In this document: positions 46,078-55,405 of the stretch, in pieces | Numbering within the stretch: position 1 is the stretch's first letter | Layout: each line of letters starts with the position of its first letter | Source: JALORV01 sp963703945 | Lineage (GTDB): Bacteria; Pseudomonadota; Gammaproteobacteria; Burkholderiales; Burkholderiaceae_F | Length of the DNA stretch: 64,000 nt | NCBI GenBank assembly: GCA_963703945.1 | Contig: CAVPGM010000009.1 | Coordinates: 210,125-274,124, forward strand | Direction of reading: 5' to 3' | Made by a program: the position numbers and the translations under genes | Notes under the pieces: generated by a model | The model's input: only the letters and a program-made list of their open reading frames with translations | The model's database searches: none | Told to the model about the DNA's origin: nothing

Positions 46078-46792
46078 ATGAGAACTCTTGGGATCATCGG
46101 TGGCATCGCCCCAGAGTCGACCATCGAGTACTACCGTTCGATCATCACCCTGTATCGCTCGCGGCGAGCGGACGGCAGTTACCCTCCACTCATCATTAAC
46201 AGCATTGACATGCAAAGGATGCTGGGCATGATAGGCGCGGGTGAGCTGGCGGCGGTCACACAGTACTTGCTCGACGAGGTGCGGAAACTTGCGCGCGCAG
46301 GAGCCGACTTTGCGCTGCTCGCCTCCAACACGCCCCACATCGTCTTCGATAGGATACAAAGCGAGTCTCCCATCCCGTTGCTCAGCATCGTGGAATCGGC
46401 GTGTCGCGCAGCCCTGACGCTCGGAATGAAGAAGGTGGGCCTGATCGGCACACGCTTCACGATGCAAGGGACGTTTTACCCCGAGGTCTTTTCAAGACAC
46501 GCGGTCGAATTGGTCGTGCCGGACGCGACTGACCAGGAATACGTTCACGGCAAGTACATGGGCGAGCTGATCAGTGGCCTGTACCTGCCGGAGACGCGAG
46601 ACGGGCTGCTGGCGGCGGTCGGAAGGCTGAAGCAACGGGAGGGGATCGAAGGCCTCATCCTGGGCGGGACCGAGCTGCCGCTGATCCTGCGTGGTGCGGC
46701 CGTGACTGGCGTCGCAATTCCTGGACACAACGAGAATCCACGCAGAGGAGGCAGTGGAGCGGATGTTGGCGAGGGCACCGCTGCAGCAATAA
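46078..46792 (+). CDS. Aspartate/glutamate racemase-family protein, frameshifted near the C-terminus; catalytic Cys not conserved
   Basis: About 237 residues. MRTLGIIGGIAPESTIEYYR and PPLIINSIDMQRM are family marks. The first catalytic motif, usually CNT, is SNTPH (ALLASNTPHIVF), and the second, usually GCTE, is GGTELPLIL, so both active-site cysteines are absent. An extra A at about 46716 ends the written frame wrongly at 46806; removing it gives FLDTTRIHAEEAVERM and a stop at 46792. Racemase activity is doubtful. Confidence 0.87.
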
Positions 46793-47000
46793 CGTCAGGC
46801 TACTGACGCAGAGCGGCCACAACCTGCCGCTTGGAATGCCAACCCACTTGGTCCGGAAGCGGACACCATTCCCTAACGTTGTTGGGGCCGCCGTGCTCGT
46901 TTGCCGCCACCTCATTCCGTTCCTTGCCGGCCTGCCCGCGCGCGCGGGACGCGAGGTTCATCATGCCGGGATAGGTTATGGTTGCGTTCGACATTGAGAA

Positions 47001-47663
47001 CTACTGAGGACGGAGCGCTTCTCGCTGCATCGCGCCGGACAGCAAGACCTTCTTGCCCTTCCCGGACGGGACCGCAGACAGCAGTGCCCTTGCGACGGCT
47101 GCCGCTTCGATAGGCTTGTAGTTCGCGGGAATCAGGAAGCCGAGAGCCTTCCCGAGCGCGAACCCCAACTCCTCCCCACGCCGGGTCGGCTGCCCCAGGG
47201 CCTCTCGGTTCCCAACCAGCAGGGATGGGCGCGCGATGACCAAACCCTCGAACGGCATCTGCGCCAACGCGTTCTCGAGCTCTCCCTTCACGCGGCTGTA
47301 GAAGACCTTCGAGTTGGAGTCGGCTCCCATGGCGCTCACCAAGCCCGCCTTTCTGGCGCCAGCAGCCAGCGCCGCCGTGGCGACAGCAAGGTTGGCGTCG
47401 TAGTCGACCGCACGGAATGCAGCTTGACTGCCGGCGACCTTTATCGTGGTCCCCAGCGCCAAGTAGACCTCGTCGGCGGGCGGCAGGGTAGGCAGTGCGG
47501 CGAAATCGACAACGTCGGCCGTCAGCTTGGGATGCCGAATCGCCGGCGCTCTGCGTACGAGGCTGTGCACCGCAACCACGGTTCGGTCGGCCAGCAGACC
47601 CTCGAGAATGTTTCTGCCCACCAGGCCGGTGGCACCTGCAATGACGACGGTTCGGCCAGTCAT
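47001..47663 (-). CDS. NAD(P)H-binding atypical SDR protein
   Basis: 220 residues. TVVIAGATGLVGRNILEGLL is the nucleotide-binding loop, EVYLALGTTIKVAGSQAAFRAVDYD and YSRVKGELENALAQMPFEGLVIARPSLLVG show the Tyr/Lys region of NAD-dependent epimerase-like oxidoreductases. No signal peptide. Cytoplasmic; substrate unknown. Confidence 0.9.
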   Translation of the reverse strand: MTGRTVVIAGATGLVGRNILEGLLADRTVVAVHSLVRRAPAIRHPKLTADVVDFAALPTLPPADEVYLALGTTIKVAGSQAAFRAVDYDANLAVATAALAAGARKAGLVSAMGADSNSKVFYSRVKGELENALAQMPFEGLVIARPSLLVGNREALGQPTRRGEELGFALGKALGFLIPANYKPIEAAAVARALLSAVPSGKGKKVLLSGAMQREALRPQ

Positions 47664-48129
47664 GCGCGAACTCCTCTAGTGATCTGACTCTCAGTTCACG
47701 CGGCTGCTTCGCCGGCAGCCCGAACGTTTGACGAGCTAGCTCAAGACAGCCGGCACCTGAGGAATGATTGTTCCCGGAATCGAACTTTTGCAGAAACTGC
47801 AGAGTTAAGGTTCCAGTAGGCCAACTGCAAGATTGTGTTTCCAGCGCCGAGCCGGCGGTCGAAGACCAAGCGGCGCGTGGATGTTCAGGCTTCGCGGCCC
47901 TGTTCGGCCAACAACCGTCGATGCGGCCTAGCTTCCGGTTCGCCCGAAAGCGGACAACTTGGATCGCGTGTACGGTGAACAACCTGTATCGGGAGAACCT
48001 GATGTCTACGCGGCCTCTCACTGTCCTGACTAAGCGTTCTGACTTGCGTGCCACAGTGACGGTCGGCGGGCGACGGTGGCACAAACTCCCCAATGTTGAG
48101 GCGCTCCGAGCAGCGGCATCGGATAGCCT
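47664..48129. other. 466-bp stretch without a recognised gene
   Basis: Open frames on both strands here are short and lack family-like sequence or ribosome sites. It separates the NAD(P)H-binding gene from a truncated acetyltransferase and may hold decayed sequence. Confidence 0.4.
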
Positions 48130-48345
48130 GTGCACATCCACATGAGCAACGAGGGGAAGATCCGAGCCAGATGCAACGCCGGCAGCAAGGCGCGCTGCCC
48201 ATTCACCTTCGCTACGGCTTTGTTCGCCGGCCAGGGTGCTGCCAAAGGCGTCGGGCGAATCCGTGAGCGCATGCAGGCGCAGATCACGGTACGTCACCCA
48301 CTCGCTGGCCTTGAACATTCGAACCGTCGCGGGGCTTTGAATCAA
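48130..48345 (-). pseudogene. N-terminal fragment of a GNAT acetyltransferase
   Basis: About 70 residues: MFKASEWVTYRDLRLHALTD, SPDAFGSTLAGEQSR and WAARLAAGVASGSDLPLVA match the first half of GNAT proteins. The acetyl-CoA loop is missing; beyond about 48130 no frame continues the fold. Start near 48318 (ATG) or 48345 (TTG). Confidence 0.7.
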
Positions 48346-48383
48346 CGCGGTCGCTCCTCGCGAATTGTGTCTGCAATGAAGAC

Positions 48384-50925
48384 CTACCCGCGCAGCGCCA
48401 AGCGCGCGGCCTCTTCGTCACTCAGTGCCTCGCCCTCTTTCATGAGTCGCGCGAGCTCGTCGGATGGCAGGGTGTCGCGCAGCTTCGCCATCAATTCTTC
48501 GAACACTCTCTGTTCAACTTCGAAGCGCCGGACATCGCTTGTTGCGAAGCGCAGCACCGCCCGCCCGATCATGCGGGCGGCGTCGTCGACGCGCCCGCGC
48601 TTGAATGCAAGAAGGGCGTACGGATCCAGCAGCTCCATCACGCGCCCCGCGCGCTCGACCGATGGGTACGCATCGCGTGCCATCTCCAGCGCCTCGTCAA
48701 TCCGGTCCAGCCGAGTCAGCGCCATGGCAAGGTTGGACATCACGATGTTCTCGAACCCGCTGCGCAGGGAGTGATCCTGCCGCATGAGATTCAGCATGTC
48801 GCGCCCGAGCGCCACCGACTTCTCCAGGCGGCCGAGCGCCGCGTCCGTCCCTTCCAGAAATATCAGCGCTCTAAGAGTCATGCGCTTGTCGCCCAGGGCG
48901 GTTGCCAATCGCAACAACTCCTCCCAGGCAACCAGCCCCGCTTCGAAGCGCCCTTCTCTCTGGCATAGCCGTCCGCGGGCGACCAGAAACTCGGCTCGCA
49001 GGGACGGCGGCCAGCCCGCTTCGAACAATTGCTCCGCTTCTCGCAAGGCAAGCTCGGCGCCCTCGAGCTGGTCAGCCTGGCTCAAGGTGCTGATCTGGCG
49101 GCAGAGAGCCGCGAACAGCTCCCGCCGGTCGCCGGGTCGCCGGTGTAGCTCGACCGCTCGCGCATCCGCCGCAATCTCGTTGCGGTCCTGCCTTCGGAAA
49201 CGCGACGCGAGTCAAGGAACTGAGCAGCCGCGCCTCCAGACCGGGAGGCGTGCCCGGCTCTATCCGTGCGACGGCCGATTGAGTACGCCGCACGCCTTCG
49301 GGTCTGAGGCCGGCGTCGACCCAGATCCAGGCGATCGCTCCCGCCAAAGCGATATGCAACTGGGCATCACCAGCCGCACCAGCCGACCAGTCGAGTGTGG
49401 CGCGCGCGTTGTCCAGGTCCGGGAGGTAGCGATACAGCCGTGCCTGCATCGGCAGGACAAACTCATCCCTGCGCGATTGTTCGAAGACAGCCAATATGGC
49501 CTCGGCATGGCTTCGCAGGGTGACTCCGGTCTCGCTTGCCTCGTGCAGCTTTTCCAACGCAAAGGCACGGCTCGTTTCCAGCAGCCGGTAGCGAGGTTCT
49601 TCACCCGCCTCGGACACGACCAACGACTTGTCGACCAGCCCGCCGAGATGATCGAGCACCGCCCATTCGTCAATACCCGCGGCGGCGGCCACGCGCTGCG
49701 CGCTGTCGAGGCTGAAGCTGCCGACGAACACGCCCAGTCGGCGGAACACGGTCTGCTCTTCCAGCGTCAGCAACCCATGGCTCCACTCCAGCGCTGCCCG
49801 CAGGGTCTGGTGGCGCCGCAACGCCAGCCGTGCACCGCCGGTCAGAATGCGGAAACGTTCGTTCAGGCGCACGCGTAGCCCTTCTACGCCGAGCAGCGGC
49901 ACACGGGCGGCGGCGAGCTCGATGGCTAGGGCAATGCCATCGAGGCGGCGGCAGATGTTGACCACTGCCGCAACATTGTGCTCACTCAGCGCGAAGCGCG
50001 GGTCGGCCTCTCGCGCCCGCGCCTCGAACAGGGAAATGGCGCCCGCCCGGCGGCCACTTTCAATGCCCACATCGTCGGGCAAGGCCAGCGTGCCCAGGCG
50101 ATAGATCTGCTCATGCGCAACCCTCAGTGGCTCCTGGCTCGTGGCAAGCAGCCGCACGTTGGGGGCGTCGCGATACACCGCCGACGCCAGTTCGGCGACG
50201 CGCTGCACCAGGTGCTCGCAATTGTCGAGCACGATCAGCATCCGGCAGGCGCCCAAAGCCTTGACCAGACTCTCGAGTTGCGCCTCGGCACCGAGCGTGA
50301 TTTGCAAGACTCCGGCCACGGCGGTCGCCACGAGCGCTGGGTCGGCCACCGGCGCCAGCTCGACGAGCCAGACGCCGTCATCGAGTGAACCGCGGGCCTC
50401 GTGGGCGAGGGCCTGCGCCAGCGCGGTCTTGCCGATACCGCCCGCGCCTACCACGGTAACGAGCCTGTGCGCTTCGATCAGCGAGCGCAATGTCTGCAGA
50501 TCCGCGTCGCGCCCATAAAGTGGCGGCAGCTCGGCCGGCAGGTTCGTCAGGGGCGTTGCTGGCTCGTCGGCCGACCCCGGTGTTGGCGTCGGTGCGGAAA
50601 GGTCGGCATTTGTCGGACCCGCAGCAGCGCCGTCGATTGCGGTGGTGAATTGATAGCCGCGCCCTGGGATCGTGCCGATGGCTTGCGGACCGAGCAGCTT
50701 GCGTAGCGCGCTGACATGCACCTGCAGGTTGTTCTCTTCGACTACGAGTCCAGGCCAGATCAGGTCGAGCAACTCGTTCTTCGGAACTACACGGTCGCGG
50801 CGTTCGATCAGCGCCAGCAGTAGGTCGAAGGCGCGCGCACCGAGCGAGGCCAGCTCGCCATTGATCAGCAGCTGGCGCTCCGCGGTCCTGATTTCAAAGT
50901 GGCCGAAACGGTAGGAATCAGTCAC
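48384..50925 (-). CDS. Winged-helix / NB-ARC-type ATPase / TPR regulator (second copy), frameshifted as written
   Basis: About 846 residues after repair. The winged helix (1-95) has VVEENNLQVHVSALRKLLG and IPGRGYQF. Walker A GAGGIGKT (160-167) and Walker B-like MLIVLDNCEHL follow, then RLDGIALAIELAAARV, then helical TPR-like repeats. An extra base near 49199 cuts the frame; removing it gives AFRRQDRNEIAADARAVEL and joins the rest (48384-49085). It is the paralogue of 24446-26995 by architecture. It diverges from the small membrane peptide gene at 51114, with a conserved element at 50988 between them. Confidence 0.9.
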
Positions 50926-50987
50926 CGGCTGTTCTGGTTGGGGACACGCATGCGGGTCCTGCGGCCTGCAACTCTACGCCGGGGAAA

Positions 50988-51009
50988 CGCGAGTTCAGAA
51001 CGCTTAAGG
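50988..51009 (+). promoter_or_regulatory. Conserved upstream element, copy C
   Basis: CGCGAGTTCAGAACGCTTAAGG matches copies A and B in CGCGARTTCAGAA-N3-TTAAGG and points toward the small peptide gene (ATG 104 nt downstream). It lies in the divergent region between regulator and target genes. Confidence 0.5.
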
Positions 51010-51113
51010 CCCGACTTCAGGTGGCTAAAGGACTGAAGGGGGGTTGCAGGGCACAGTGCTCGCGTCGACATCGCATCACCGACGCAACCCACCCGCAACC
51101 GAAGGAGTGGCCA

Positions 51114-51280
51114 ATGATCAACGAACTCAGACCCACCTCAACGCGGATTCGCGCTGCTTTCGCCGCCGCCGCCGTGCTGGCAACCGTGCTCGTCATCGGC
51201 TCGATCGAGGCCTTGCGGGGCACTACAGCGCCGAGCCACAGCTGACAAGCGCGCAACCCGTGGTCATGTCGCAGCGCTGA
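51114..51280 (+). CDS. Small single-helix membrane peptide, frameshifted as written
   Basis: About 55 residues if one missing base near 51215 is restored; as written it stops at 51245 (43 aa). Basic start, RIRAAFAAAAVLATVLVIGS as membrane helix, and a tail ending QPVVMSQR, similar in layout to the 56-aa peptide at 29581. AAGGAG lies 7 nt before the ATG. Confidence 0.6.
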
Positions 51281-51382
51281 GGTCACACGTCTTAACGACG
51301 CGAAGCTGCCGGCGTCTCCCAATGCGCAGCACCCGCACCAATTCCGGCCGCACCGGACGGTGCACCTTTGAAGGGGACCGCG

Positions 51383-51730
51383 ATGAAGAAACTCATTATT
51401 CCCGCCGCTGCCGCCATGTCGCTCCTCGTGACAGTCGCGTTCGCTCCAACGGCTGCCCGTGCCCAGCACCGGTGCGACAACCCGAGCGGCATCGCTGATA
51501 CGCGCGCCTGCGAAGAAGCCGCCGAGGGCCCGGCCGCGTTGCGCAACTTCGTCTGGCGCACGCGGATGATCTGGGGGTTGTACTACTGGGACTATGCACC
51601 GCGTGATGTGCAAGTCACATCCGAGTCGGCGACGGTGAAGGCGGCGTCGCGCGCGGCGGAAAGTCGCCAGGCGGCTGTGGTCGCAACAAGCTTCGCGCTA
51701 GACCTCTCGCACTCCGGCACTCATTTGTAG
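51383..51730 (+). CDS. Secreted small protein of unknown function
   Basis: 115 residues. Signal peptide 1-28 (TVAFAPTAARAQ). The mature part starts HRCDNPSGIADTRACEEAA and continues with an aromatic-rich WGLYYWDYAPRD; two Cys may pair. The rest is Ala/Ser-rich. AAGGGG before the ATG. Follows the small peptide gene in the same direction (103 nt). Confidence 0.7.
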   Translation: MKKLIIPAAAAMSLLVTVAFAPTAARAQHRCDNPSGIADTRACEEAAEGPAALRNFVWRTRMIWGLYYWDYAPRDVQVTSESATVKAASRAAESRQAAVVATSFALDLSHSGTHL

Positions 51731-51819
51731 CAAGGCGGGCGTTCCTTCCCGGCGCAGAACATCATCGTCTCATTCGACGCCCACTAGGGTCAGGTGTCCT
51801 GCTCCCTAGCCGAGCAAGG

Positions 51820-52485
51820 CTACGGACTGCGCAGCGGGACTCGTCCGGCGAGGATCAGCCACAGGTACGAGGCCGCGAAGAGGAGGCGGTTGGCCCAGCC
51901 GTTGTATGCCGTCACGCCCTTCGGCAGTTCCGCGAGTGGCTCGGACTGGGCCGACACGTCGATGCCGGCGTGAGTGAGGGACATGACGAACAGGACCATG
52001 GTGGCCGCCACCAACAAGAAACTGATCCACGAGAGATGGGCCGGCCACATGTCAATGTCGACGCCGCCGCGCCGCAGCGCGAGCGTCACGAGGATCGCGG
52101 CGAGTGTCAGGCTCGGAACGCCGATGGCGAAGGCTGCGCCGTGCAGCCTGTGGTTGATGTCGAAAATGCCGCCCATCATCTGTCCAACGCCAGCAAGAAT
52201 GAGAAACACCAGCCCGAACCGTCCGAGCCGGGCGGCCCAAAGTCGCGGCCAGAGGGCAACGGCGAGCGCCCAGGACGCAACGGCCCAGGTCGTGAAGACC
52301 GCGGTCAAGAGCCAGCCGTTCCTGCCGTTGGCGTATTCGCTGACCATTCGCCAGGACACCTCGAACTCGGGGCTGAGGACATGGAGAGCGACCAGGCAAA
52401 GCGCGGAGGTCGCGGCCGCCACGATCGCAATCGTCGCTGCGCCCGTCGACCACCTAGCGGAAGTCGATTCCACGAGAGTTGACAT
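51820..52485 (-). CDS. DUF998 family membrane protein
   Basis: 221 residues, about six membrane helices. SEYANGRNGWLLTAVFTTWAV, GVGQMMGGIFDINHRLHGAAF and NRLLFAASYLWLILAG are typical of DUF998. Function unknown; inner membrane. Start at 52485; 32 nt after the YciI-type gene. Confidence 0.9.
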   Translation of the reverse strand: MSTLVESTSARWSTGAATIAIVAAATSALCLVALHVLSPEFEVSWRMVSEYANGRNGWLLTAVFTTWAVASWALAVALWPRLWAARLGRFGLVFLILAGVGQMMGGIFDINHRLHGAAFAIGVPSLTLAAILVTLALRRGGVDIDMWPAHLSWISFLLVAATMVLFVMSLTHAGIDVSAQSEPLAELPKGVTAYNGWANRLLFAASYLWLILAGRVPLRSP

Positions 52486-52517
52486 GTTCCAGCCTCCTCC
52501 GTTGCCGGATGATGTGC

Positions 52518-52883
52518 TCAGGCCGCGGCGCCGAAGTCGGGCCCATCCAGCTGGCGCACTTCGCACTCGATGTCCCATTCGTCGCCGTGGACCCGCAGAA
52601 AGCGCTTGGTCAACTCGATTGCCTCCTTCATGGACTTCGCCTCGAGGATCGCAAAGCCGCCAATTACTTCCTTGGTTTCCGTGAACGGCCCATCGGTCGT
52701 CGACAGCTTGCCGCGGCGCTGGCGCACGCGCACGCTTTCCGCCGTCGGCCGAAGTCCTGCGGTGCTGACCAGCGCGCCTTCGCGGGTCATCTCTGAGATG
52801 AGCTTGCCCATGTCGTCCATGAGCTGCTTGCTGGGCACCAGACCGCTGTTTTCGTCGATGCGGATCATCGATAGGAATCGCAT
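52518..52883 (-). CDS. YciI/DGPF-domain protein
   Basis: 121 residues of the PhnB/YciI-like DGPF family: MRFLSMIRIDE, GLRPTAESVRVR, TTDGPFTETKEVIGGFAILE, WDIECEVRQLDGPDF. Family members often sit next to ECF sigma genes; none is seen here. Function unknown. Confidence 0.9.
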   Translation of the reverse strand: MRFLSMIRIDENSGLVPSKQLMDDMGKLISEMTREGALVSTAGLRPTAESVRVRQRRGKLSTTDGPFTETKEVIGGFAILEAKSMKEAIELTKRFLRVHGDEWDIECEVRQLDGPDFGAAA

Positions 52884-53076
52884 GGTTCATCTCCTTGATC
52901 GTTTCGGGGTTGGGCGCGGATACCTGGATACCTGCGCGGTTAGCGGAATGTCCGCCGCTGCCTGAACGTCGAACGAGGGGCCGTCGGATCGACATGAGCG
53001 GCACCCCACTTCAGCCGATGCGGCAGGGAAGCTCGGACAGCTCCGAAAGCAGCCGGCTGCAGCCGGAACCCTGCGA

Positions 53077-53910
53077 CTACAGATCGATCTCGCCGCGGAC
53101 CACGCCGACGACGTCGCCGCCGACCCAGACTTCGTCACCGTCCTTGCGGAGGTACACGCGGCCGGCTCGGCGCAGCGCGGCTCCCTGGGCCGCCACATAC
53201 GAAGGCCCTGCGAGCCCTGCCCCGATGAGCCACTGCGCAAGGCTGGCATTCAGGCTGCCGGTCACCGGGTCCTCATAGCCGCCACCGCCGACGAACGCGC
53301 GCACCTCGAAGGCCGCGTCGTGGCCGGCGTCGTGCGGCCCGACCACACCCAGCTTGAGCGGATCGAGCGCGGCCCACTCGGGCTTGAGCGAAAGGACCTG
53401 GCGCGCGGAGCGCAGCATCACTGCACACCATCCAGGGCCGTTGTCGACCCACTGATGGTGGGCAATGTCCGACGGTGTGATGTCGAGCGCTCGCGCAATC
53501 TTCGCCAGCACGTCCGGCTCGAGCGCGCCGGTCCGGCGCAGCGGCGGCGCGGCGAACTCCAGGCGCGGACCATCACATCGCACGCGGACCAGGCCCACGC
53601 CGCACTGCTGTACGACCAGGTCCGGCCTGCGCGGCTTTCCGCCCATGGCGAGCCAGACGTGGCATGACCCGAGCGTGGGGTGCCCCGCGAAGGGGAGTTC
53701 GCCGCCGGGCGTGAAGATGCGCACGTGGTAGTCCGCGCCGGGGTCCGTCGGCGGCAGAAGGAACGTCGTCTCGGAGAGGTTGGTCCACCGCGCGAGCGCG
53801 GCCATCCGTGATTCGCTCAGTCCCACCGCCGAGTGCACCACCGCAAGCGGATTTCCACCGAGCGGATCAGCCGAGAAGACGTTGACTTGTGCGAACTGAA
53901 ACTTGGACAT
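53077..53910 (-). CDS. PhzF-family isomerase-like protein
   Basis: 277 residues, full length for PhzF (phenazine-biosynthesis-like epimerase fold). Catalytic Glu is in LSETTFLLP (about 46), FAGHPTLGSCHVWL and GGYEDPVTGSLNASLAQWL are the paired motifs of the two half-domains. No phenazine genes are nearby, so the role is open. Cytoplasmic. Confidence 0.93.
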   Translation of the reverse strand: MSKFQFAQVNVFSADPLGGNPLAVVHSAVGLSESRMAALARWTNLSETTFLLPPTDPGADYHVRIFTPGGELPFAGHPTLGSCHVWLAMGGKPRRPDLVVQQCGVGLVRVRCDGPRLEFAAPPLRRTGALEPDVLAKIARALDITPSDIAHHQWVDNGPGWCAVMLRSARQVLSLKPEWAALDPLKLGVVGPHDAGHDAAFEVRAFVGGGGYEDPVTGSLNASLAQWLIGAGLAGPSYVAAQGAALRRAGRVYLRKDGDEVWVGGDVVGVVRGEIDL

Positions 53911-53969
53911 GGCTTGGCTCTGCGTGTCAGCTGATCAACGGCTTCGGTTCTCGGATCGCAACGGAGAGT

Positions 53970-54371
53970 TCATTCGGCAACGGCATTGCTCCAGGTGGCG
54001 TTCTGCAGGACGACACGATAACCATCCGGGTCTTCGAAGGTTCGTCCGCGGATGGCCCAGTACGGATTGAACGGCGCTACCTCATTGAAACCAGCAGCCA
54101 GCATGGCGCCAGACATGCGCTGCCATTCGATTGTGTCCGGTATGTAGAACACCGCCAAGTCTTCGTGCGTTGGACTCGGCACGACAGGGTGGATTCGGCA
54201 CTGCGTGAACTCGAAGTGATAGCTCAGATCGACGGCACCGAGCATGACTCCGTCGAACCCATCGTGGTTTTCGAAGCTTCCGAGGACGCGAAGGTTCAGG
54301 CCATCACAGTACATGGACCTGGTTCGCGACAGGTCGCGTACCGGGCGGGCGATTCGGAGGTGGTGTGGCAT
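53970..54371 (-). CDS. VOC-family protein
   Basis: 133 residues: LRIARPVRDLSRTRSMYCDGL and GRTFEDPDGYRVVLQNATW form one VOC domain. The conserved Glu of the metal site is less clear than in the other VOC genes, since the tail is VVLQN. Ends 59 nt before PhzF. Confidence 0.85.
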   Translation of the reverse strand: MPHHLRIARPVRDLSRTRSMYCDGLNLRVLGSFENHDGFDGVMLGAVDLSYHFEFTQCRIHPVVPSPTHEDLAVFYIPDTIEWQRMSGAMLAAGFNEVAPFNPYWAIRGRTFEDPDGYRVVLQNATWSNAVAE

Positions 54372-54377
54372 GGACCG

Positions 54378-54791
54378 CTATACAGGCACGATCCATACAT
54401 CGTGCGCGTGCTGAGTATCCAAATACTCTCGCACCGCGCAGATCTTGCTCGCCCGAAACTCGAATACGAAGTGGTACTGCTGCCGATAGAGACGCCCGTT
54501 CTTCAAATCGCCCTTCGACTCCACCTCCAGCGCGACGTGACTTCCCTCGGCAACGGCGCTCGTGACGGTCATCTTCAGGCCATCTTGCAGCTGCTTCAGC
54601 ATCGCGTGGAACAGCCGTGCTATTCGCTCCTTCGAATACAGACCGGCCGTCGGCATGCGGTCTGGCTTTCCGGGTATCAACCAGGTCGCGTCGTCCGTCA
54701 TCATCGCCAGCGCGCCGACCAGATCACTCGCGCTGAATCGTGCGAAGAAATCGTAGGCAATTGCCTTGTTCTGCTCGGGATTCGTTGTCAT
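54378..54791 (-). CDS. Nuclear transport factor 2 (SnoaL-like) family protein
   Basis: 137 residues. MTTNPEQNKAIAYDFFARFSASDL and MMTDDATWLIPG are typical of SnoaL/NTF2 folds, and FVFEFRASKICAVREYLDT is the end of the cone. Start at the ATG at 54791; the upstream extension to 54971 is not family-like. 6 nt before the VOC gene. Confidence 0.88.
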   Translation of the reverse strand: MTTNPEQNKAIAYDFFARFSASDLVGALAMMTDDATWLIPGKPDRMPTAGLYSKERIARLFHAMLKQLQDGLKMTVTSAVAEGSHVALEVESKGDLKNGRLYRQQYHFVFEFRASKICAVREYLDTQHAHDVWIVPV

Positions 54792-54924
54792 TGCATTGCG
54801 AAGTCGCGGACCATCCGGCGGCGATGAGAGACGATGCGAGCCCGCCGATTGGCCCATGCATGCCGTCCAACGAATCAAGCTAGCCGGGCCCGCCGCAACA
54901 TGGCACCCTCCTGGTAAGGCCTGG

Positions 54925-55341
54925 TTACGCTGCGGGTTCGTATCGCGATTTCTGAAATGTGGGTAAGCCATCGCCGAAGCGTACCCATGCGAGGTTGTGA
55001 CTCAGCCACGAGTGATGCGTTGGCGGAAATGATTCCGGATCATCTAGGCTGCACGTCGTGACGTCGACAAATCCGACCGAGTCGTCATGCTCATACGTTA
55101 GAGGAGTTCCACAGGCTGCGCAAAACGTGCGACGCACGGGATGAGACGAGTGAAACTCCGACGGATGCCCTTGTAGAAGCCGAAACTGCGCCGTTGGGAA
55201 CGTGACCCACGCGACAACCGGTGCCGCTGCGACTCGCCGGCAGCTCTGGCAGTGACAAACCATGCTGTTCGTCGCTTCACCACTAACGCGGTACCGAATT
55301 GCGCCGCAAAAGCAACCTCCCTCAGCTTCTGTTGTCGCCAC
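54925..55341 (-). CDS. GFA-family protein
   Basis: 138 residues, zinc-binding GFA fold: GGCFCGAIRYRV, VCHCQSCRRVAAAP, FCAACGTPLTYEH. AGGAGG-like GAAAGGAGG upstream of the ATG at 55341. A second GFA gene (55406) precedes it across a spacer with attC-like ends. Substrate unknown. Confidence 0.9.
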   Translation of the reverse strand: MATTEAEGGCFCGAIRYRVSGEATNSMVCHCQSCRRVAAAPVVAWVTFPTAQFRLLQGHPSEFHSSHPVRRTFCAACGTPLTYEHDDSVGFVDVTTCSLDDPESFPPTHHSWLSHNLAWVRFGDGLPTFQKSRYEPAA

Positions 55342-55357
55342 GTTGCCTCCTTTCGGC

Positions 55358-55398
55358 GCCTAACCGTTTGACATGACCGGCAGGCGGATGGGTTAGGT
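55358..55398 (-). repeat. attC-like spacer between two GFA genes
   Basis: On the minus strand ACCTAAC (fits RYYYAAC) and GTTAGGC (fits GTTRRRY) bound a 41-nt spacer that starts 7 nt after the stop of one GFA gene and ends 16 nt before the start of the next. The length is below the 57-nt minimum for known attC and the middle is not clearly palindromic, so this is only suggestive. Confidence 0.35.
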
Positions 55399-55405
55399 AC
55401 GCCGG

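Noticed and set aside
46912..48345. A long minus-strand open frame of 477 codons
   Set aside because: It joins the GNAT fragment to the out-of-frame shadow of the NAD(P)H-binding gene (47001-47663), and the middle has no family-like sequence.
16260..49200. Programmed frameshifting as an explanation for the many breaks
   Set aside because: No shared slippery heptamer or stem-loop at the sites and they fall in unrelated housekeeping and accessory genes.
29420..51009. Conserved REFR-x-LK peptide encoded by the shared upstream element
   Set aside because: Copy C lies in a non-coding divergent region and the flanking codons show no conservation, so a DNA element is more likely than coding.
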